DNA of 64,000 nt from positions 3,481,001 through 3,545,000 of the forward strand of contig NZ_CP062252.1 in NCBI RefSeq assembly GCF_014863605.1. The letters are read 5' to 3'. A program made the position numbers and the translations under genes. The stretch's first letter is position 1. The number at the start of each line of letters is the position of its first letter. A model generated the notes under the pieces. It did not search any database and was not told where the DNA came from. It was given only the letters and a program-made list of their open reading frames with translations. Origin of the DNA: Pseudomonas allokribbensis (GTDB taxonomy: Bacteria; Pseudomonadota; Gammaproteobacteria; Pseudomonadales; Pseudomonadaceae). This document shows positions 39,163 to 48,819 of this stretch, one piece after another.

Positions 39163-39503
39163 GTTGGTTGCTGTTGCTGACCGCGTGTCTGCTGACGTGC
39201 CTGGGCCAGGTCGCGCAAAAGTATGCGGTGGAGAGCTGGCGCGGGGTCGACTCGTCCTGGGCCGACAAACTGCGTTCGCCGTGGCTGTGGCTGGCCCTGT
39301 TCGCACTGGGCTCGGGCCTGCTGGTCTGGCTGTTGGTGCTGCAACGCCTTGAAGTGGGCATCGCTTACCCGATGCTCAGCCTCAACTTTGTGCTGATTAC
39401 GCTGATCGCGCGTTTCGTGTTTCGCGAACCGATCGATCGCCAGCACTGGATCGGTGTGGCACTGGTGATCGGCGGCGTGGCACTGCTGGGGCAACAGTCA
39501 TGA
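39159..39503 (+). CDS. arnE: ArnE subunit of the Ara4N-undecaprenyl-phosphate flippase
   Basis: A 114-residue four-TM protein of the small multidrug resistance fold. With ArnF it is thought to flip undecaprenyl-phosphate-Ara4N to the periplasmic side, where ArnT uses it. The conserved GLNxAYP-like segment appears as [21 protein letters not shown] overlaps both neighbours. Confidence 0.92.
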   Translation: MSWLLLLTACLLTCLGQVAQKYAVESWRGVDSSWADKLRSPWLWLALFALGSGLLVWLLVLQRLEVGIAYPMLSLNFVLITLIARFVFREPIDRQHWIGVALVIGGVALLGQQS

Positions 39504-39913
39504 ACCAGGGACGCGGCATCGGCTTCGCCCTTGGCAGCGTGTTGCTGGTCAGCGGCGCCCAACTGGGCATGCGCTGGAGCATGACGCGCCTGCCGCAGCC
39601 TGAACAATGGTTGTCCGCGCTGACCACCGGCAACGTCGATCTGACGGCGCTGGCGGTGGTGTTCACGGCCATTCTCGCCTATGCGCTGTCGATGCTCTGC
39701 TGGCTCGCCGCCCTGCGCGACCTGCCGCTGGGCCGGGCCTATTCACTGCTGAGCATCAGCTACGCGCTGGTGTATCTGCTGGCGGCCAGTCTGCCGCTGT
39801 TCAACGAATCCTTCAGTTTTACCAAATCACTGGGCGTGGCACTGGTCATGCTCGGCGTCATCACTATCAACACTCGTCCGGCAAAAGCGCCCGATTTGAG
39901 GAGTGCTCCATGA
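39500..39913 (+). CDS. arnF: ArnF subunit of the Ara4N-undecaprenyl-phosphate flippase
   Basis: A 137-residue four-TM protein, partner of ArnE. The segment [20 protein letters not shown] corresponds to the Arn[12 protein letters not shown] region. It overlaps arnE and ugd by four bases each. Identification rests on topology, size and its fixed place after arnE. Confidence 0.91.
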   Translation: MNQGRGIGFALGSVLLVSGAQLGMRWSMTRLPQPEQWLSALTTGNVDLTALAVVFTAILAYALSMLCWLAALRDLPLGRAYSLLSISYALVYLLAASLPLFNESFSFTKSLGVALVMLGVITINTRPAKAPDLRSAP

Positions 39914-41289
39914 AAATCACAGTATTTGGAAGCGGTTACGTCGGCCTGGTGCAAGCCGCGGTTCTGGCCGAGGTCGGCCATGATGTCGTGTGCATGGATA
40001 TCGATCAGAAGAAGGTCGAACTGCTCAGCCAGGGTCACGTCAGCATTTTCGAACCGGGGCTGTCGAGCCTGGTGCGTGAAGGCCTGGACTCCAGCCGCCT
40101 GCACTTCACGTCCGATGAAAAGTTTGCCGTACAGCACGGTCGCGTAGCGTTCATTGCCGTCGGCACTCCGTCCAGCGAGGATGGCTCGGCCGATTTGAAA
40201 TACGTCCTGTCGGTGGGCGATGCCGTCGCTCGTCATCGTGAGCAGCCGCTGATCCTGGTCGAGAAATCCACCGTACCGGTCGGCACCGGCGACACCTTGC
40301 GTGCGCATATTCAGGCCGCGCTGGACAAGGCCGGGCGTGCACTGCAGTTCGATATCGTCTCCAACCCGGAATTCCTCAAGGAAGGTTCGGCGGTCTCCGA
40401 CTGCCGTCGTCCGGACCGCATCGTCATCGGCTGCGAAGGCGATGACGTGCGCGACGTGATGCGCGACCTGTACTCGCCGTTCAACCGCAACCATGACCGC
40501 ATCATGTTCATGGACCTGCGCAGCGCCGAACTGACCAAATACGCCGCCAACTGCATGCTGGCGACCAAGATCAGCTTCATCAACCAGATCGCTGAACTGG
40601 CCGAACACCTGGGCGCGGACATCGAGTCGGTTCGCCAGGGCATCGGCGCCGACACGCGCATCGGTTACCACTTCATCTACCCGGGCTGCGGTTACGGTGG
40701 CTCGTGCTTCCCCAAAGACATGCGCGCGCTGATCCACAGTGCCGAACAGGCCCATTGCTCCAGCGACCTGCTGCAAGCGGTCGAAGCGATCAACGAGCGT
40801 CAGAAACACAAGCTGTTCGACCGCATCAATGCGTTCTACAAGGGTGATCTGCGCGGCAAGACCTTCGCCCTGTGGGGCCTGGCGTTCAAGCCGAACACCG
40901 ACGACATGCGCGACGCGCCTAGCCGCGTGCTGCTCGATTCGCTGTTTGCCGCCGGCGCCAGCGTTCGCGCCTTCGACCCGGAAGCGATGCAGGAAACCCA
41001 GCATCTGTACCCGAACGAAGAAAAACTGATGCTGATGGGCACCCCGGAATCGGTACTGTCCGGTTCCGACGCGCTGATCATCTGCACCGAATGGCAGCAG
41101 TTCAAGGCCCCGGACTTCGACCTGATCCAGCAACGCCTCAAGGACCCGGTGATTTTCGACGGTCGTAACCTGTACGACGCCGATCGCCTGGCACGCAATG
41201 GCTTCAAGTACTTCCCGATCGGCCGTGGGGATTCGCGCAAATTGCCGATCCCGCTGCAACAATGGCCTAACACTGCGGACGTCGCTTGA
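39910..41289 (+). CDS. ugd: UDP-glucose 6-dehydrogenase
   Basis: A 459-residue enzyme that oxidises UDP-glucose to UDP-glucuronate, the precursor that ArnA decarboxylates. The NAD motif [16 protein letters not shown] is N-terminal; [21 protein letters not shown] and the catalytic Cys in [10 protein letters not shown] are intact. Start ATG at 39910 overlaps the arnF stop. Its place in the operon makes the Ara4N pathway self-sufficient from UDP-glucose. Confidence 0.96.
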   Translation: MKITVFGSGYVGLVQAAVLAEVGHDVVCMDIDQKKVELLSQGHVSIFEPGLSSLVREGLDSSRLHFTSDEKFAVQHGRVAFIAVGTPSSEDGSADLKYVLSVGDAVARHREQPLILVEKSTVPVGTGDTLRAHIQAALDKAGRALQFDIVSNPEFLKEGSAVSDCRRPDRIVIGCEGDDVRDVMRDLYSPFNRNHDRIMFMDLRSAELTKYAANCMLATKISFINQIAELAEHLGADIESVRQGIGADTRIGYHFIYPGCGYGGSCFPKDMRALIHSAEQAHCSSDLLQAVEAINERQKHKLFDRINAFYKGDLRGKTFALWGLAFKPNTDDMRDAPSRVLLDSLFAAGASVRAFDPEAMQETQHLYPNEEKLMLMGTPESVLSGSDALIICTEWQQFKAPDFDLIQQRLKDPVIFDGRNLYDADRLARNGFKYFPIGRGDSRKLPIPLQQWPNTADVA

Positions 41290-42884
41290 TCCCGTTGTCG
41301 CCTGCCATCCGCCAGCAGTCCCTGATCGCAGGGCTGCTGGCACTGTTGTTGTTTATCGCCGGGGTTTACGGACAGGCACCCATTGGCTTCGATTCACGTT
41401 TTGTACTGTTTGCCCAGGAGATGCTGAGACACGGGCCGACGGTATTCCCGACCACGTATGGCCAGCCGTACGCCGATTATTCGGCGGTTTCGACGCTGTT
41501 CATCTGGCTGTTGTCGCTGCCTTTCGGCGCAATCAATACGCTGACGGCGTGGCTGCCCAGCGCCATCGCCGGCGGGGTGATCGTGACGTTGATGTACCGC
41601 TTGCTGGCGGTGCATTCGCAACGCTGGGCGTTGATCAGCATTGCACTGCTGATGCTCACCAGCACCTTCGTTACGGAAGTCCGGGCGGTGTCGCAAGACC
41701 TGATGCTGGCTGCCGTGGCGCTGTCGGTGTTCTACCTGGGCTACGCTCACGACCATTTCGGCTCCGGCCGACGCTGGCCGTTGATCTTTGCCCTGTTGTT
41801 GCTGGGCTTCGGCATTCGCGGGCCGATCGGCCTTGTGGTGCCGACCGGCATGCTCTGCAGCTATTACCTGCTCAACCGCCAATGGGCACGGCTGTTCGTG
41901 TTCGGTGTACTGGCGTCGATCCTGCTCGCCGCCTGCGTCGGACTGTTGTTGTGGCTGGCCAAGCTCAGCGGTGGCGAGGCCTTTCTGCAAGACGTGATCC
42001 GCATGCAGTTCATGGGGCGCATGGATGGCAGTGAGGGCGTCAGCGGCTCGCTGTATTACTTCACCAGTTCGCTGGGCAACTACGCGCTGGCCTATCCACT
42101 GGCGCTGGTGGTCCTGGCGGCGGCATGGCTGAGCAAACCGCATCAGCGCGGGCCGGCGTTGCGGCTGGTGCAGTATTGCGCGGCGGCCGGGTTGATCGTG
42201 ATGGTCGGCCTGTCGATTCCACAGGCGAAGAAGGCACGTTACCTGCTGCCGATGTTGCCGATGGCGGCGATCATCGCGGCGTACCCGTTTCAGGTGGCTC
42301 ATGGTCGGGTGTTCGCGTGGTTGCGCGGGATCATTCAGGGGCTTTGGCTGCTGACGCCGGCGCTGCTGATGGTTGCGTTGCTGGTGGCGCAGCGCAGGTT
42401 TCCGGGCGTGCTGACCGGTGTCATGCCGGTGCTGATCGTGCTGGGCGTGCTGCAACTGCTGGCGTTGTCCCGACTGTGGAAATCGCGCTGGCGCGCTGAA
42501 GTGCTGGCCCTGAGCGCGGTGCTGGCGTTGTGGACGGTCTATGCGGCGGTGTTCGAGCCGGTAGAACGTGATCTCTACGACACCCGTGCCTTCAGTCGTG
42601 CTGCGTTCGCCCAGGTTCAACAGAACCCGGCGCCACTGGTGCTGCACGGCATGGGCAAGGACGCCAAGGCGATCAAGTTCATGGTCAACGTCGAACAGGA
42701 CCTGCAACCGCAGTTCACCGAAACCGTTCAGCAACTGGAAGCGCTCAATGCCCCGGTCTGGCTGATCATGGACAGCAAGGACCTGCAATCGCTGCAAGGT
42801 ACGCCGCTGGCCGGCCTGCAACCGGTATTGACCGGGCGTTTCGACAAGAACGATTACGTGCTGTTGTACCTGAAACCCTTGTAG
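41286..42884 (+). CDS. GT39-type membrane glycosyltransferase at the end of the arn operon
   Basis: A 532-residue polytopic protein (about eleven TM helices) of the ArnT/PMT superfamily, with a TTG start overlapping the ugd stop (TTGA). Loop 1 GFDSRFVLFAQEMLRHGP has Asp in the catalytic position and is followed by TTYGQPYADYSAVSTLF. The conserved SIPQAKKARYLLPMLPM lies in the second half. It is more distant from ArnT than the two arnT copies are from each other. It probably transfers a lipid-linked sugar in the periplasm; which one is unknown. P. fluorescens-type arn operons often end with such a gene. Confidence 0.82.
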   Translation: MIPLSPAIRQQSLIAGLLALLLFIAGVYGQAPIGFDSRFVLFAQEMLRHGPTVFPTTYGQPYADYSAVSTLFIWLLSLPFGAINTLTAWLPSAIAGGVIVTLMYRLLAVHSQRWALISIALLMLTSTFVTEVRAVSQDLMLAAVALSVFYLGYAHDHFGSGRRWPLIFALLLLGFGIRGPIGLVVPTGMLCSYYLLNRQWARLFVFGVLASILLAACVGLLLWLAKLSGGEAFLQDVIRMQFMGRMDGSEGVSGSLYYFTSSLGNYALAYPLALVVLAAAWLSKPHQRGPALRLVQYCAAAGLIVMVGLSIPQAKKARYLLPMLPMAAIIAAYPFQVAHGRVFAWLRGIIQGLWLLTPALLMVALLVAQRRFPGVLTGVMPVLIVLGVLQLLALSRLWKSRWRAEVLALSAVLALWTVYAAVFEPVERDLYDTRAFSRAAFAQVQQNPAPLVLHGMGKDAKAIKFMVNVEQDLQPQFTETVQQLEALNAPVWLIMDSKDLQSLQGTPLAGLQPVLTGRFDKNDYVLLYLKPL

Positions 42885-42893
42885 ACCTCGTTG

Positions 42894-42933
42894 AAGGCTG
42901 CGATCTTGCGGACTTTCCCAGGATCACAGCCTT
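42894..42933 (+). terminator. Imperfect hairpin closing the arn operon
   Basis: AAGGCTGCGATC and GATCACAGCCTT pair over 12 bp with one mismatch and a 16-base loop, ten bases after the stop. A T-run is absent, so it could be a rho-assisted terminator or a repeat-like element. Confidence 0.4.
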
Positions 42934-42946
42934 CGGCAGTTAACGC

Positions 42947-43465
42947 ATGACATTCACGCTTCGCCTCGCCCGGCCCGCCGACGCGGTCACCCTCCCCGCC
43001 ATCGAACGCTCGGCCGCCGAGCTGTTCCGCCTCGACCCGACACTGGCCTGGCTCGCCGACAGCAATGTACCCGACGCCGCACAGCATTTGCAGGCCATCG
43101 AGCAGGGACATGTATGGGTCGCAGAAAATACTGTCGGACAACTTGCCGGTTTTTTAAGGGCCGTTGAAATCGACAACCAGTTGCACGTCGAAGAACTGTC
43201 CGTCAGCCAACACTTTCAGGGCCAAGGCATCGGTCGCAAGTTACTGTTGGGCGTGATTGAACACGCGCGACGGCAACAACTTGAGGCGATCACGTTGACC
43301 ACTTTTCGCGACCTGCCGTGGAATGCGCCGTTCTATCAACGCATGGGTTTTGTGCCATTGAACGAAGTGGACGCCGGACCCCGTTTAATCGAGGTACTCA
43401 ACGACGAAATCGCCCACGGCTTGCCCGGCGAGCGACGTTGCGCGATGCGATTGATGCTCGGCTGA
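42947..43465 (+). CDS. GNAT-family N-acetyltransferase
   Basis: A 172-residue acetyltransferase. The acetyl-CoA site Q/R-x2-G-x-G/A is seen as FQGQGIGRKLL, preceded by LHVEELSVSQH and followed by the typical YQRMGFVPL near the end. A standalone gene between the arn operon and a convergent LysR gene (one base between the stops). The substrate cannot be predicted. Confidence 0.87.
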   Translation: MTFTLRLARPADAVTLPAIERSAAELFRLDPTLAWLADSNVPDAAQHLQAIEQGHVWVAENTVGQLAGFLRAVEIDNQLHVEELSVSQHFQGQGIGRKLLLGVIEHARRQQLEAITLTTFRDLPWNAPFYQRMGFVPLNEVDAGPRLIEVLNDEIAHGLPGERRCAMRLMLG

Positions 43466-43466
43466 A

Positions 43467-44432
43467 TTACAGCGGCGCCTTCAGATCAACGCCCAACGCC
43501 TGAGCGAATGCCTTCACCAACGGACTGCGCACGGTGTTGTGACGCAGGATCAGATTGAACGGCGTGGCGATGTTGATTCGGTCCGGCAGCACCGCACGAA
43601 ACTGCCCCGCCGCCACCAGCGTGGCCGCGTAATGCCGGGGCAGGAAGCCTACGAAGCGCCCGGTCTTGATCAGCAGCGCTACAGCTTCGACCTGGGTCGC
43701 CGAGGCAGAAAAACTGTCGTAGCGGGCAAAATTGAGTTTGTCGCGATGGATCGCGTAGCGGTGGTTGATGCACTCGTAATCCTGCAGCACTTCGCTGTTC
43801 ATTTGTGCTTCAGGCATGTCGAACAACGGATGGCCGACAGCGCAGTAAACCTCCGAACGTTCTTCATATAACGGGTAATAATCAAACTCTTCGCGCTTTT
43901 GATAGACCGGCACTATTCCCGCCACTAATCGCCCTTCTACCACGCCTCTTTCCACCTCATCCAGCTGGGTGGCCTGAAGTTGAAACCTTACTTTCGGCGA
44001 TTCTTCATTTATTCTTTTAAGTGCCATAACTAACGGTGAATTAAGGTCACTGATCGTATTGTCGATCACTCCCACCCCAAGATCGCCGATAAGTTCGTTC
44101 TGTGCCGAACTAAGCCGATCCCGAAAGTTGTCGACCGACGCGAACAGATCAATCGACGCCTGATACACCAGACGCCCTTCTTCGGTCAGGTGAAACCCCT
44201 CGCGACCCCGGGTACACAGGCGCATGCCGATGCGGATTTCCAGGTCGGAGATCTGCTTGCTGATGGCCGCAAGGCCCACGTTCAGCTCGTTTTGCGCGGC
44301 GCTGAAGCCTCCCGCCTCGACCACGGCCTTGAACACCTTGAGCAGTTTGAAGTCCAGTCCGCTGAGGGCCAGCGGTGCTCGGTGAGCCGTTTTCAGCGGC
44401 GGGTTTCCGGAATTGGAAAGTGGGGTTTCCAT
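43467..44432 (-). CDS. LysR-family transcriptional regulator
   Basis: A 321-residue regulator. Residues about 25-85 hold the winged helix (DFKLLKVFKAVVEAGGFSAA, LNVGLAAISKQISDLEIRIG), then the substrate-binding fold of LysR proteins to residue 320. It is divergent from the ArgH-like catabolic operon, with a dyad in the intergenic region, so it is probably its activator. The first ~20 residues (Pro/Asn-rich) are longer than usual; an internal start is possible. Confidence 0.9.
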   Translation of the reverse strand: METPLSNSGNPPLKTAHRAPLALSGLDFKLLKVFKAVVEAGGFSAAQNELNVGLAAISKQISDLEIRIGMRLCTRGREGFHLTEEGRLVYQASIDLFASVDNFRDRLSSAQNELIGDLGVGVIDNTISDLNSPLVMALKRINEESPKVRFQLQATQLDEVERGVVEGRLVAGIVPVYQKREEFDYYPLYEERSEVYCAVGHPLFDMPEAQMNSEVLQDYECINHRYAIHRDKLNFARYDSFSASATQVEAVALLIKTGRFVGFLPRHYAATLVAAGQFRAVLPDRINIATPFNLILRHNTVRSPLVKAFAQALGVDLKAPL

Positions 44433-44742
44433 AATGCTGATTTACCTCTGGCGCAATGTTCAACAATCTGTGTCCAACAACAAAAACATCGCCGGCTAAT
44501 AATAATGATCACAGAAAACAAGCCTTGGCAACCGCCAAAAAATCCCGAACATCAGTGCCAACTCACTGATCGCAAAACATTAAAAGCTGACACTTCGATC
44601 AGCTCTTGTCTCTTTGCAACTGCCCTCTTGAAAACTGCTTTGGCCTGACTCTGTTCTCTGAGTCTGTCTGCTCACTTTTCAGCGTGTTCGACAGGCCATG
44701 CACACCGATTTCAGTTCGCGTTACCGACGAGGAAAACAACAA
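44433..44742. other. Divergent regulatory region between LysR and the ArgH-like operon
   Basis: This 310-base gap holds no gene that I can support. It is AT-richer than the flanks near the LysR start. AGCTGA-N8-TCAGCT at 44585-44604 is the clearest dyad and resembles a LysR-type site. The operon promoter should lie within the last 150 bases. Confidence 0.5.
44585..44604. promoter_or_regulatory. Dyad, candidate LysR operator
   Basis: AGCTGA and TCAGCT face each other across 8 bases, about 140 bases before the ATG of the ArgH-like gene. The spacing (T-N12-A core) is one base off the usual T-N11-A. Confidence 0.35.
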
Positions 44743-46170
44743 ATGTCTCAAACCACCGACCGTCTCTGGGGTGCCCGTTTCAAAAGCGGCCCGTCCGCAG
44801 CCCTGGCGGCCCTGTCCCGTTGCCCCGAGCGCTATTTCCGCCTGACGCCGTACGATCTGGCCGGCTCCAAGGCCCACGCCGGGGAACTGCAACGTGCCGG
44901 CCTGCTGGACGAGCAGGAAACCCGCACGATGATCGAAGCCCTGGACGGCATCGGTGCCGATTTTGCTGCCGGGCGCATTGCCCCGACGCTGGACGACGAA
45001 GACGTTCACACCTTCATCGAGCGCCTGCTGACCGAACGCCTCGGTGCACTGGGCGGCAAGCTGCGCGCCGGCCGTTCGCGCAACGACCAGACCGCCAACG
45101 ACCTGCGCCTGTTCCTGCGGGATCACGTGCGCACCCTGGCTGTGGAAGTCCTGGCCCTGCAAACGGCGCTGGTGAATCAGGCCGAGCAGCACGTCGACAG
45201 CATCTGTCCGGGTTTCACCCACCTGCAGCAGGCGCAGCCAATCGTGTTTGCCCATCACTTGCTGGCCCACGCCCAATCGATGCTGCGTGACGTGCAGCGT
45301 CTGGTGGACTGGGACGCCCGCACTTCGCTGTCGCCCCTCGGTGCAGCAGCCATGGCCGGTTCCGCCATCGCTCGCCAGCCGCAGCAATCAGCGAAGGAAA
45401 TGGGTTACGCCGGGGTCTGCGAAAACTCCATCGACGCCGTGGCCAGCCGCGATCACGTCGCCGAATTCCTGTTCATCGCCAGCATGCTCGGGATCAACAT
45501 CTCGCGTCTGGCCGAAGAATTCTGCCTGTGGTCGTCGCGCCAGTTCCGCTGGGTCGATCTGGATGACGCCTATGCCACCGGCAGCTCGATCATGCCGCAG
45601 AAGAAGAACCCGGACATCGCCGAACTGGCGCGGGGCAAGGCAGGCCGTCTGATCGGCAACCTGACCGGCCTGCTGTCGACGCTCAAATCCTTGCCGCTGT
45701 CGTACAACCGCGACCTGAGCGAAGACAAGAACGGCGTGCTCGACAGCGTCGACACCCTGCTGCTGGTACTGCCGGCCATGGCCGGGATGGTTGCGACCAT
45801 GACCGTCAACGTCGAGGAACTTCGACGTCAGGCGCCGCTGGGTTTCACCCTCGCCACCGAAGTCGCCGACTGGTTGGCGGTGCGCGGCGTGCCGTTCAAG
45901 GAAGCCCACGAAATCACCGGGGCGCTGGTTCAGGCCTGCGAGAAACACAGCCTCGAATTGTGGGAAGCCTCGCCGGCGCTGCTGGCCGAGATCGACCCGC
46001 GCCTGACGGCGGACGTGCGCGACAGCCTGACCCTGGAAGCCGCGATCGCTGCCCGCAGCGGTTGGGGCGGCACCGCGCCGCAGCAAGTGCGCGAGCAGAT
46101 CGGCCGACTGAAAACCGCCCTCGCTGTGCAACAGCAGTGGACCGAAAACTACCAAGGCTTCCGCCTCTAA
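44743..46170 (+). CDS. ArgH-like C-N lyase (aspartase/fumarase superfamily)
   Basis: A 475-residue lyase closest in motif content to argininosuccinate lyase: LWGARF at the N-terminus, AGRSRNDQTANDLRLFLRD, GFTHLQQAQPI, and the mobile catalytic loop GSSIMPQKKNPD with its Ser. The usual HTGRSRND is here RAGRSRND, so a conserved His-Thr pair is replaced, which suggests a different substrate from argininosuccinate. It heads an operon with an amino acid importer, two amidohydrolases and an MmgE/PrpD protein rather than with arginine genes. Known ArgH-like relatives include EDDS lyase and iminodisuccinate lyase, which release fumarate. ATG 44743 is chosen over an upstream start because of GAGG at about ten bases. 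Confidence 0.78.
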   Translation: MSQTTDRLWGARFKSGPSAALAALSRCPERYFRLTPYDLAGSKAHAGELQRAGLLDEQETRTMIEALDGIGADFAAGRIAPTLDDEDVHTFIERLLTERLGALGGKLRAGRSRNDQTANDLRLFLRDHVRTLAVEVLALQTALVNQAEQHVDSICPGFTHLQQAQPIVFAHHLLAHAQSMLRDVQRLVDWDARTSLSPLGAAAMAGSAIARQPQQSAKEMGYAGVCENSIDAVASRDHVAEFLFIASMLGINISRLAEEFCLWSSRQFRWVDLDDAYATGSSIMPQKKNPDIAELARGKAGRLIGNLTGLLSTLKSLPLSYNRDLSEDKNGVLDSVDTLLLVLPAMAGMVATMTVNVEELRRQAPLGFTLATEVADWLAVRGVPFKEAHEITGALVQACEKHSLELWEASPALLAEIDPRLTADVRDSLTLEAAIAARSGWGGTAPQQVREQIGRLKTALAVQQQWTENYQGFRL

Positions 46171-46177
46171 GCCGGAT

Positions 46178-46198
46178 CCCCCTCCTACCGGGAGGGGG
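46178..46198 (+). repeat. Intercistronic hairpin after the lyase gene
   Basis: CCCCCTCC-TACCG-GGAGGGGG is a perfect 8-bp GC-rich stem with a five-base loop. No T-run follows. It may set different message levels for the lyase and the downstream importer genes. Confidence 0.6.
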
Positions 46199-46231
46199 GT
46201 GATCTGAAAGTACAGTGTACGGAGAAACACC

Positions 46232-47110
46232 ATGAGCCAGACTCAGGCAGAACGACTCCAGGCGGAGCGCAAACTGGCGGAAAACCAGTTCGACATCACC
46301 CAATACCAGCACGTGCCACGGCGCTATTACGGGCGGATCTTCTTCGCCACGCTGATTGTGATCGCGATCATCGGTCTGGTGCGGGCCTTCGCCGAAGGCA
46401 AGATCGAATGGTCGTACATCGGCCAGTTCCTGACTTCCGAAGCGATCATGTGGGGCCTGCTCAACACGATCATCATGGCCGTGCTGGCCATGGCGCTGGG
46501 CATCGTGTTCGGGGTGATCACCGCGATCATGCGCATGTCGGCCAACCCGATCCTGCGCTACGTGGCGCTGACCTACACCTGGCTGTTTCGCGGTACGCCG
46601 CTGATTCTGCAACTGCTGTTGTGGTTCAACCTGGCGCTGATTTTCCCCACCATCGGCATTCCCGGCCTGTTCGAGCTCGACACCGTGAGCCTGATGACGC
46701 CGTTCGTGGCCGCCCTGCTCGGCTTGAGCATCAACCAGGGCGCCTACACCGCCGAAGTGGTGCGTGCCGGCCTGCTGTCGGTGGACACCGGCCAGTACGA
46801 AGCGGCCAAGTCGATCGGCATGCCGCGCCTGCAAGCGCTGCGCCGGATCATCCTGCCGCAGGCCATGCGCATCATCATTCCGCCGGTCGGCAACGAGTTC
46901 ATCGGCATGGTGAAAATGACCTCGCTGGCGAGCGTGATCCAGTACTCGGAACTGCTCTACAACGCCCAGAACATCTACTACGCCAACGCCCGGGTCATGG
47001 AGCTGCTGATCGTCGCCGGTATCTGGTACCTGGCCACCGTCACCGTCCTGTCCTTTGGTCAAAGCCGTCTGGAGCGTCGTTTCGCTCGCGGCGCCGGCAA
47101 GCGCTCGTAA
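46232..47110 (+). CDS. Polar amino acid ABC transporter permease
   Basis: A 292-residue inner-membrane permease of the His/Gln/opine (HisM) family. After a soluble start there are about five TM helices; the EAA loop that contacts the ATPase reads [38 protein letters not shown] is also typical. Only one permease is present, so it probably works as a homodimer. It is followed after 20 bases by the ATPase gene. Confidence 0.92.
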   Translation: MSQTQAERLQAERKLAENQFDITQYQHVPRRYYGRIFFATLIVIAIIGLVRAFAEGKIEWSYIGQFLTSEAIMWGLLNTIIMAVLAMALGIVFGVITAIMRMSANPILRYVALTYTWLFRGTPLILQLLLWFNLALIFPTIGIPGLFELDTVSLMTPFVAALLGLSINQGAYTAEVVRAGLLSVDTGQYEAAKSIGMPRLQALRRIILPQAMRIIIPPVGNEFIGMVKMTSLASVIQYSELLYNAQNIYYANARVMELLIVAGIWYLATVTVLSFGQSRLERRFARGAGKRS

Positions 47111-47130
47111 GCCGCGCAGGAGAATCGAAC

Positions 47131-47895
47131 ATGAGAAGCATCGTCAAGGCTGTGGCCCTGAACAAATATTACGACCAGTACCACGCGCTCAAGGACATCA
47201 ACATTGAGGTCGAGCAAGGCGAAGTGCTGTGCATCATCGGCCCGTCCGGCTCGGGCAAGAGCACCCTGCTGCGCTGCGTCAATCAGCTGGAAAAGATCGA
47301 CAAGGGCGGCCTCTGGGTCGATGGCGAACTGGTGGGCTACCGCGTCGTCGGGCACAAGCTGCACGAACTCAACGAGTCGCAGATTGCCCGTCAGCGCCTG
47401 GCCACCGGCATGGTGTTTCAGCGCTTCAACCTGTTTCCGCACATGACTGTGCTGCAAAACATCATCGAAGGCCCGTGCCAGGTGCTCAAGCGTTCGCCCA
47501 AGGAGGCGCACGAAGAAGCCCTGGAGCTCTTGGCCCGGGTCGGCCTGGCCGACAAACGCGACAGCTACCCGATCGAGTTGTCGGGCGGTCAGCAGCAACG
47601 GGTGGCGATTGCCCGCGCCCTGGCCATGCGACCCAAGCTGATGCTGTTCGATGAACCCACTTCGGCACTCGACCCGGAACTGGTCGGTGAGGTGCTGTCG
47701 GTGATGCGCGATCTGGCGCAGACCGGCATGACCATGATCGTCGTCACCCATGAACTGGGCTTCGCCCGGGAGGTTTCCAACCGCATGGTGTTCATGGACG
47801 GCGGGCAGATCGTGGAGGCTGGAAGCCCCGAAGAAATACTAATAAGTCCGCAAAACCCGCGCACCCAAAGCTTCATTTCTGCCGTTCGAACCTGA
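47131..47895 (+). CDS. Polar amino acid ABC transporter ATPase
   Basis: A 254-residue ATPase (GlnQ/HisP type). Walker [20 protein letters not shown]-loop [12 protein letters not shown], signature [17 protein letters not shown], Walker [15 protein letters not shown] and H-loop VVTHELGF are complete. GCAGGAGAA precedes the ATG at 47131. It energises the importer whose permease and binding protein flank it. Confidence 0.94.
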   Translation: MRSIVKAVALNKYYDQYHALKDINIEVEQGEVLCIIGPSGSGKSTLLRCVNQLEKIDKGGLWVDGELVGYRVVGHKLHELNESQIARQRLATGMVFQRFNLFPHMTVLQNIIEGPCQVLKRSPKEAHEEALELLARVGLADKRDSYPIELSGGQQQRVAIARALAMRPKLMLFDEPTSALDPELVGEVLSVMRDLAQTGMTMIVVTHELGFAREVSNRMVFMDGGQIVEAGSPEEILISPQNPRTQSFISAVRT

Positions 47896-47934
47896 GGCCC
47901 CTTTGGCCTTCACAACACTCATAAGAGAACGTCC

Positions 47935-48759
47935 ATGAAGAACTTCGTTATCCCAGCAGTACTCGCAGGCCTGATGGCTTCCAGCGTCAGCTTCGCCGCC
48001 GAATTGCCGGCCGGCATCAAGGAAAAAGGCGAGATCGTCGTCGCGATCATGCCCAACTACCCGCCGATGGATTTCAAGGACCCGGCCACCAACAAGCTCA
48101 CCGGTCTGGACTACGACCTGGGCAACGCCCTGGCCGAGCGCCTCGGGATCAAGATCAAGTGGCAGGAAACCGGCTTCGAGCAAATGATCAACGCCCTGAC
48201 CACCGACCGCGTCGACATCGTGCTGTCGGGGATGACCGACACCGCCGAGCGTCAGGCCAGCGTGACCTTCGTCGACTACTTCACCAGCGGCCCGCAGTTC
48301 TACACCTTGCAGAAGAACACCGCGACCAACGAAATCACCGACCTGTGCGGCAAGAAAGTCGGCACCAGCCGCCGCACCACGTTCCCGGCGGAAATCGCCG
48401 CGTGGAGCAAGGAACACTGTGAAGCGGCAGGCAAACCGGCGATCAACGTGATCGGCACCGAAGGCTCGGCCGACGCCCGTGCCCAACTGCGTCAGAGCCG
48501 TATTGATGCGGCGATGCAGGGCAGCGAGACCCTGTCCTACCTCAAGACCCAGGAAAAGGACATGTACAAGACGGTCGGCCAGCCGATCTCCGTGCAGTTC
48601 ACCGGGCTGGGTGTGAGCAAGAAGAAGCCTGAGCTGAGTGAGGCGGTGAAAGTGGCGTTGCAAAGCATGGTGGATGACGGCAGCTACAACGCGATTCTGA
48701 AGAAGTGGGATCTGGAGCTGGGTGCGATCAAGGACGTGACCATCAACGCCGGTAAGTAA
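47935..48759 (+). CDS. Periplasmic amino-acid-type solute-binding protein
   Basis: A 274-residue family-3 binding protein with a signal peptide ending SFA/AELP. Typical segments are IVVAIMPNYPPMDFKD, LTGLDYDLGNALAERLGI, ALTTDRVDIVLSGMTDT and GTSRRTTFPAEIAAWS. It likely binds a compound with an alpha-amino acid moiety. Its place between the importer genes and two deacetylase-like hydrolases suggests that it brings in the substrate of this operon. A terminator follows. Confidence 0.93.
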   Translation: MKNFVIPAVLAGLMASSVSFAAELPAGIKEKGEIVVAIMPNYPPMDFKDPATNKLTGLDYDLGNALAERLGIKIKWQETGFEQMINALTTDRVDIVLSGMTDTAERQASVTFVDYFTSGPQFYTLQKNTATNEITDLCGKKVGTSRRTTFPAEIAAWSKEHCEAAGKPAINVIGTEGSADARAQLRQSRIDAAMQGSETLSYLKTQEKDMYKTVGQPISVQFTGLGVSKKKPELSEAVKVALQSMVDDGSYNAILKKWDLELGAIKDVTINAGK

Positions 48760-48767
48760 ACCGGTCA

Positions 48768-48796
48768 GCGCCGACCCGACCGGTCGGCGCCTTTTT
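48768..48796 (+). terminator. Rho-independent terminator after the binding-protein gene
   Basis: GCGCCGACC-CGACC-GGTCGGCGC forms a perfect 9-bp stem followed by CTTTTT. It partly separates the importer genes from the hydrolase genes that begin 24 bases later, so read-through or a second promoter is needed. Confidence 0.8.
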
Positions 48797-48819
48797 CATG
48801 AACAGCTGGAGCGCCCTTG

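Noticed and set aside
44743..46170. Calling the lyase a biosynthetic argH
   Set aside because: The HTGRSRND motif is changed, and the operon is catabolic with importer and hydrolases, with no other arginine gene.
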